In this document: positions 60,933 to 64,000 of the stretch, piece after piece
Numbering within the stretch: position 1 is the stretch's first letter
Layout of the letters: each line of letters opens with the position of its first letter
Assembly: GCF_000226255.1 (NCBI RefSeq)
Contig: NZ_AGFG01000030.1
Span: 1-64,000 of the forward strand
Direction of reading: 5' to 3'
From: Desulfovibrio sp. A2
Lineage (GTDB): Bacteria > Desulfobacterota > Desulfovibrionia > Desulfovibrionales > Desulfovibrionaceae
Length of the DNA: 64,000 bases
The notes under the pieces: model-generated
What the model was told of the DNA's origin: nothing
The model's input: only the letters and a program-made list of their open reading frames with translations
Databases searched by the model: none
Translations under genes and position numbers: made by a program

Positions 60933-61070
60933 ATGGACCCGAACGCGCCTTCCGGAATTTACAAGTGCACCAAGTGCGGCAACGAAGAAACGCACGTGGC
61001 GGGGAAGAACTTCGCTCCCTGCTCCAAGTGCAACTCTCAATCCTGGGTGCTTGTCCGAAAAACCCGTTGA
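60933..61070 (+). CDS. Small zinc-ribbon protein
   Basis: A 45-residue protein beginning MDPNAPSGIYKCTKCGNEE and ending with SKCNSQSWVLVRKTR. The two CxxC pairs (KCTKCG and PCSKCN, about 17 residues apart) form a single zinc ribbon. The start at ATG 60933 has AGGAG six bases upstream; ATG 60927 abuts the ribosome site. Small zinc ribbons of this kind often bind RNA or partner proteins. An intergenic dyad precedes it and rny's terminator insulates it, so it is monocistronic. Confidence 0.75.
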   Translation: MDPNAPSGIYKCTKCGNEETHVAGKNFAPCSKCNSQSWVLVRKTR

Positions 61071-61175
61071 ACTGAATCGAAAAGCCGCCGACATCCCTTT
61101 CGATTCTCGTCAGGCGACGCGGCGCGCTCCACGGCACGGGCGGCCCTTGCCCCACCGCACCCCGCGCGCCGCCCG

Positions 61176-61946
61176 TCACGGCTCCAGATGCCTGCGCGCA
61201 AGGCGGCGCAGCGTGCCGTCCTCATCCATGTGCCGCAAGGCCACGTCTATGCGGCGCACCGTCTCGTCCGGCACGGTCAGCGGCCAGAACACGTGCACCG
61301 GCAGTTCCAGCCCCACGGACACGGCGCGCATCCGGGGAGATTCGGCGGGGTCCAGCAGGCGTGTGGCCCCGGCTTCGCCCACCAGCGCCACCTGCACCCG
61401 GCCCGCCTCCAGCTTGCGCAGGCACAGCGCCTCGCTGGGCGCGGGGTCCAGCCGCCATGCCGCGTCGGCCTGCATCGCATCCAACGAGGGGCCGTAATCC
61501 CAGCCCTCCACGATGCAGGTGCGGTACGGACGCAGATCCGCCACGCGGCTGCCGTGAAACGGGGTCTCCACGGGCAGCACGGCCACGATGCGCTCATGGT
61601 GCAGGGGCAGGCTGACGCGCCACTGGCCGCGCGCCCGCGTGGTGGCGAAGGCGCCGCCAAGGGCGGCCTCGCCCGTTTCCAACGCGCGCAGGGCGCGTGT
61701 CCACGGAACCGCGCGTACGTCCAGCGGCACGCCGGAACGGCGCGCGGCCTCGCGCAGGATTTCCGGATACAGTCCGGCGGACTTTCCGGCATCGTCACGG
61801 TAGGAAAGAGGAAAATGCTCGTCGTTGCAGAACACGGCGGGCGATGCGGCGCGCGCCGCCGCCGGATGCCCCAGCAGCGCCAGCGCCAACGCCACGCCCG
61901 CTCCCAGCATGGTCAGATGCAGCAGGAATCCCGATGGCCGCGACAT
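61176..61946 (-). CDS. Periplasmic solute-binding protein (SBP_bac_3-like)
   Basis: A 256-residue exported protein. The hydrophobic core HLTMLGAGVALALALLGHPAAARAA is the signal peptide. AVFCNDEHFPLSYRDDAGKSAGLYPEILREAARRSG and ALRALETGEAALGGAFATTRARGQW are the binding-protein pattern. The ATG at 61946 is chosen because GGGGGGACCC precedes it. There is no adjacent permease or sensor. This is the third stand-alone binding protein of the same general type in the window, all with short length and no transporter. Confidence 0.72.
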   Translation of the reverse strand: MSRPSGFLLHLTMLGAGVALALALLGHPAAARAASPAVFCNDEHFPLSYRDDAGKSAGLYPEILREAARRSGVPLDVRAVPWTRALRALETGEAALGGAFATTRARGQWRVSLPLHHERIVAVLPVETPFHGSRVADLRPYRTCIVEGWDYGPSLDAMQADAAWRLDPAPSEALCLRKLEAGRVQVALVGEAGATRLLDPAESPRMRAVSVGLELPVHVFWPLTVPDETVRRIDVALRHMDEDGTLRRLARRHLEP

Positions 61947-62147
61947 GGGTCCCCCCCGGCGTCTCATGGCCGCCCCGCAGTCCGCGTGTCGATGGCTGGT
62001 GTTTCGCGTCCGCCCTTGCCACATGGTGGCCGCAATGCCGACCGGCAACGCCCCGGCCACACCGTTGAGCGTTTGCCCAATATTATGAAGAGCTATGATG
62101 CGTTCGGCCGATTGTCAATGCGCCGCGCCGCCCTGGCCCCCCTGGAT

Positions 62148-63026
62148 TCAGGCGAACAGGGCGTCGCCGGGTCTGGATGAACCGGGCAGCGGCCGTCCGG
62201 CCAGGGCGGCGGCCTTTTCCAGCAGGGCGCGGATGGCCGAGCGCCCCTCGTCGCGCAAATCCAGGCTGAAATCGTTGACGAAGGTGCGAATGTGGCTGTC
62301 GATGACCGTATCGGCCATTTCCTGCGCGTGTTCCCGTATCCACGCGCGAGAAGCCGCGGGGTTGGCGTTGGCGTGTTCCAGGCTGCGGCGGATGGCGTCC
62401 TGCACGGCCAGAATGGTTTCCATGCCCAGGTCGCGCCGCGCGGCAATGGCCCCCAGCGGCAGGGGCAGCCCGTAGGCGGATTCCCACCACTGGCCAAGGT
62501 CGAGCACGCAATGCAGGCCGAAGCCGCCGTAGGTGAACCGCCCCTCGTGGATGACCAGCCCGCAGTCGGCCCTCCCGGCGGCCACGGCGGGCATGACCTG
62601 GTCGAACACCATTTCCTCGCGCGGGCCTTGCAGCACGCCATGCAGCGACAGCAGCAGGTTGGCCGTGGTCATGCGGCCGGGTATGGCCACCCGCGCACCG
62701 GCCAGGTCGGCGGGGGACAGGGGCTCGCGCGCCACCAGCAGCGGCCCGCAGCCGCGCCCCAGCGCCGCCCCGGCATTGAGCAGCACGTAATCGTCCAGCA
62801 CGTGGGCCATGGCGGCCAGCGACAGCTTGGTCACCTGCAGCGTGCCCGCGCGGGCGCGCCCGTTCAGTTCCTCCACGTCGGCCATGAACAGTTCGAACCC
62901 GCAGGGCAGCGGAATGCAGCCCTTGGCCAGGGCGTGGAAGATGTAGGTGTCGTTGGGGCACGGGGAAATGCCCAGCGACAGGGTACGCGGGGCGGTATGC
63001 GGGGGCAGTACGGACGGGGAAGACAT
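62148..63026 (-). CDS. mqnD: 1,4-dihydroxy-6-naphthoate synthase MqnD
   Basis: A 292-residue enzyme of the futalosine menaquinone pathway. LSLGISPCPNDTYIFHALAKG near residue 18 is the MqnD signature (SPCPNDT); DVEELNGRARAGTLQVTKLSLAA and VIHEGRFTYGGFGL complete the pattern. MqnD converts cyclic dehypoxanthine futalosine into 1,4-dihydroxy-6-naphthoate. ATG at 63026 is chosen. It is divergent from mqnE, another gene of the same pathway, across 239 bases. Confidence 0.88.
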   Translation of the reverse strand: MSSPSVLPPHTAPRTLSLGISPCPNDTYIFHALAKGCIPLPCGFELFMADVEELNGRARAGTLQVTKLSLAAMAHVLDDYVLLNAGAALGRGCGPLLVAREPLSPADLAGARVAIPGRMTTANLLLSLHGVLQGPREEMVFDQVMPAVAAGRADCGLVIHEGRFTYGGFGLHCVLDLGQWWESAYGLPLPLGAIAARRDLGMETILAVQDAIRRSLEHANANPAASRAWIREHAQEMADTVIDSHIRTFVNDFSLDLRDEGRSAIRALLEKAAALAGRPLPGSSRPGDALFA

Positions 63027-63265
63027 GGAATCGACCTTGTTGCGCCGCCGGGATGGCCGAGCGGGTGGAATGAATGATGGATGGGGAAAATGGGCGGGCG
63101 CTCTGAACGGCGGAAAGGACGGGCCGGCACGACGGGCAGTCGTCACGGCTTGGCCACGGTGTTGACACGGGCGCACGCCGGGTCGATACTCCGCCTTCCG
63201 TCCGGGGTGCGCAAGCCCCCGGCCGACTACCGCAAGACATTCAGTCCCGCCACACCGGAGGACAC
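63027..63265. promoter_or_regulatory. Divergent spacer between mqnD and mqnE
   Basis: A 239-base spacer between two genes of one pathway transcribed in opposite directions. Promoters for both must lie here; no boxes or operator were confidently defined. Confidence 0.35.
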
Positions 63266-64000
63266 ATGCTCGACGCTGCCCATTACGCCCGCCTGGGGCT
63301 TGGGACCGCCTTTGAAAAAGTGATGCGGGGCGCGCGCCTTTCGCCCGAAGAGGGCTTGGCGCTGTTCAACTGCCCGGACATCACCGCCGTGGGGGCGCTG
63401 GCCCACCACGCGCGCACCCGCCTGCACGGCGACAGAACCTATTACGTGCTCAACCGGCACGTCAATTACACCAATATCTGCGTCAACGGCTGCCTGTTCT
63501 GCGCCTTTCAGCGCGAACGCGGGCAGGCCGGTTCCTTCGCCCTGACGCCCGACGACATCCTGCACCGCGTGCTGGACGACCGGGGCACCCCGTTCTCCGA
63601 GGTGCACATCGTGGGCGGCTGCCATCCGGACCTGAACCTGGCGTGGTTCGAGGACGTCATCCGGCGCATTCGCACGGCGCGCCCCCAGAGCATCGTCAAG
63701 GCGTTCACCGGGGTCGAGATCGCCCACTTCGCCGCCATGGAAGGCATCAGCACCCTGGACGTGCTGTGCCGCCTGCGCGACGCGGGGCTGGCCATGATGC
63801 CCGGCGGCGGGGCAGAAATCTTCGCGCCGGAAGTGCGCACCAAAATCTGCCCGCGCAAGGCCACGGCCGACGAATGGCTGCGCGTGGCGGGCGAGGCGCA
63901 TTCCCTCGGCATCCGCACCAACTGTTCCATGCTCTACGGGCACATTGAAACCTTCGAGCACCGCGTCGACCACCTGTGCCGCCTGCGCGAGCAGCAGGAC
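63266..64000 (+). CDS. mqnE: Aminofutalosine synthase MqnE, 5' part (runs off the window)
   Basis: The first 245 codons of a radical-SAM enzyme, still open at base 64000. NRHVNYTNICVNGCLFCAF holds the CxxxCxxC cluster motif in the form typical of futalosine-pathway radical-SAM enzymes, and EVHIVGGCHPDLNLAWFEDVIR plus VKAFTGVEIAHFAAMEGIS favour MqnE over MqnC. MqnE joins the enolpyruvyl carboxyphenyl ether to AdoMet in the second pathway step. CGGAGG at 63255-63260 precedes the ATG. Full length is usually ~370 residues, so about a third is missing here because of the window edge. Confidence 0.87.
   Translation, partial: MLDAAHYARLGLGTAFEKVMRGARLSPEEGLALFNCPDITAVGALAHHARTRLHGDRTYYVLNRHVNYTNICVNGCLFCAFQRERGQAGSFALTPDDILHRVLDDRGTPFSEVHIVGGCHPDLNLAWFEDVIRRIRTARPQSIVKAFTGVEIAHFAAMEGISTLDVLCRLRDAGLAMMPGGGAEIFAPEVRTKICPRKATADEWLRVAGEAHSLGIRTNCSMLYGHIETFEHRVDHLCRLREQQD

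Overview
The window is high-GC bacterial chromosome that looks like a sulfate reducer of the Desulfovibrionaceae (Desulfovibrio/Nitratidesulfovibrio type). I infer this from gene content: a lactate permease, an anaerobic (cbi-type) cobalamin cluster, futalosine-pathway menaquinone genes (mqnD, mqnE), ribonuclease Y beside zapA and a 6S RNA, and a Lap-like adhesin locus arranged as I remember it from D. vulgaris. The species was not identified by any search.

Layout. 1-5.3 kb: a gene tail, a ~925-base stretch with two strong terminators, a lactate permease, then a CMD-family/TauE operon divergent from a LysR regulator. 5.38-11.25 kb: a ~5.9 kb lower-GC integrative element inserted in the 3' end of a tRNA-Leu(GAG) gene. 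It is bounded by an 18-base direct repeat and carries a tyrosine integrase, a ParB-like protein, a serine recombinase, two small orphan genes and a frameshifted BRO/antirepressor relic. 11.3-16.1 kb: a DUF1786 protein, a PaaK-type CoA ligase, a DUF456 membrane protein between two copies of a ~100-base palindromic repeat, and a TrmJ-like methyltransferase. 16.4-19.5 kb: a chemoreceptor and an ArsC-type reductase.

19.6-33.6 kb is the centrepiece. A four-gene minus-strand operon encodes a type I secretion ABC transporter, a membrane-fusion protein, a LapG-like periplasmic protease and a PAS/HD-GYP membrane protein whose catalytic HD and HH residues are lost. It is divergent from a 1671-residue RTX adhesin with an N-terminal retention module. 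The likely logic is that the adhesin is held in the secretion channel by its N-terminus, LapG cuts it free, and the degenerate HD-GYP protein plays the LapD role, sensing c-di-GMP inside the cell and sequestering LapG outside. The outer-membrane TolC-type partner is not in the window.

33.6-38.6 kb: a complete branched-chain amino-acid ABC importer (livK-livH-livM-livG-livF). 39-45.6 kb: a DapF-like racemase/epimerase, a large uncharacterised membrane protein with a PHP-like segment, a quinone oxidoreductase-like MDR protein and a C_GCAxxG_C_C protein. 45.7-51.7 kb: a rhodanese lipoprotein and a MauE/DoxX-like protein, divergent from an overlapping operon cbiD - cbiET - solute-binding protein - cbiF. 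51.9-56.5 kb: a ferredoxin-like protein, a Tat-exported multicopper-oxidase fold lacking its copper ligands, a second solute-binding protein and a small HAD protein. 56.8-61.1 kb: glmU, a ZapB-like coiled coil, zapA, 6S RNA, rny and a 45-residue zinc-ribbon protein. 61.2-64 kb: a third solute-binding protein, mqnD, and the start of mqnE running off the end.
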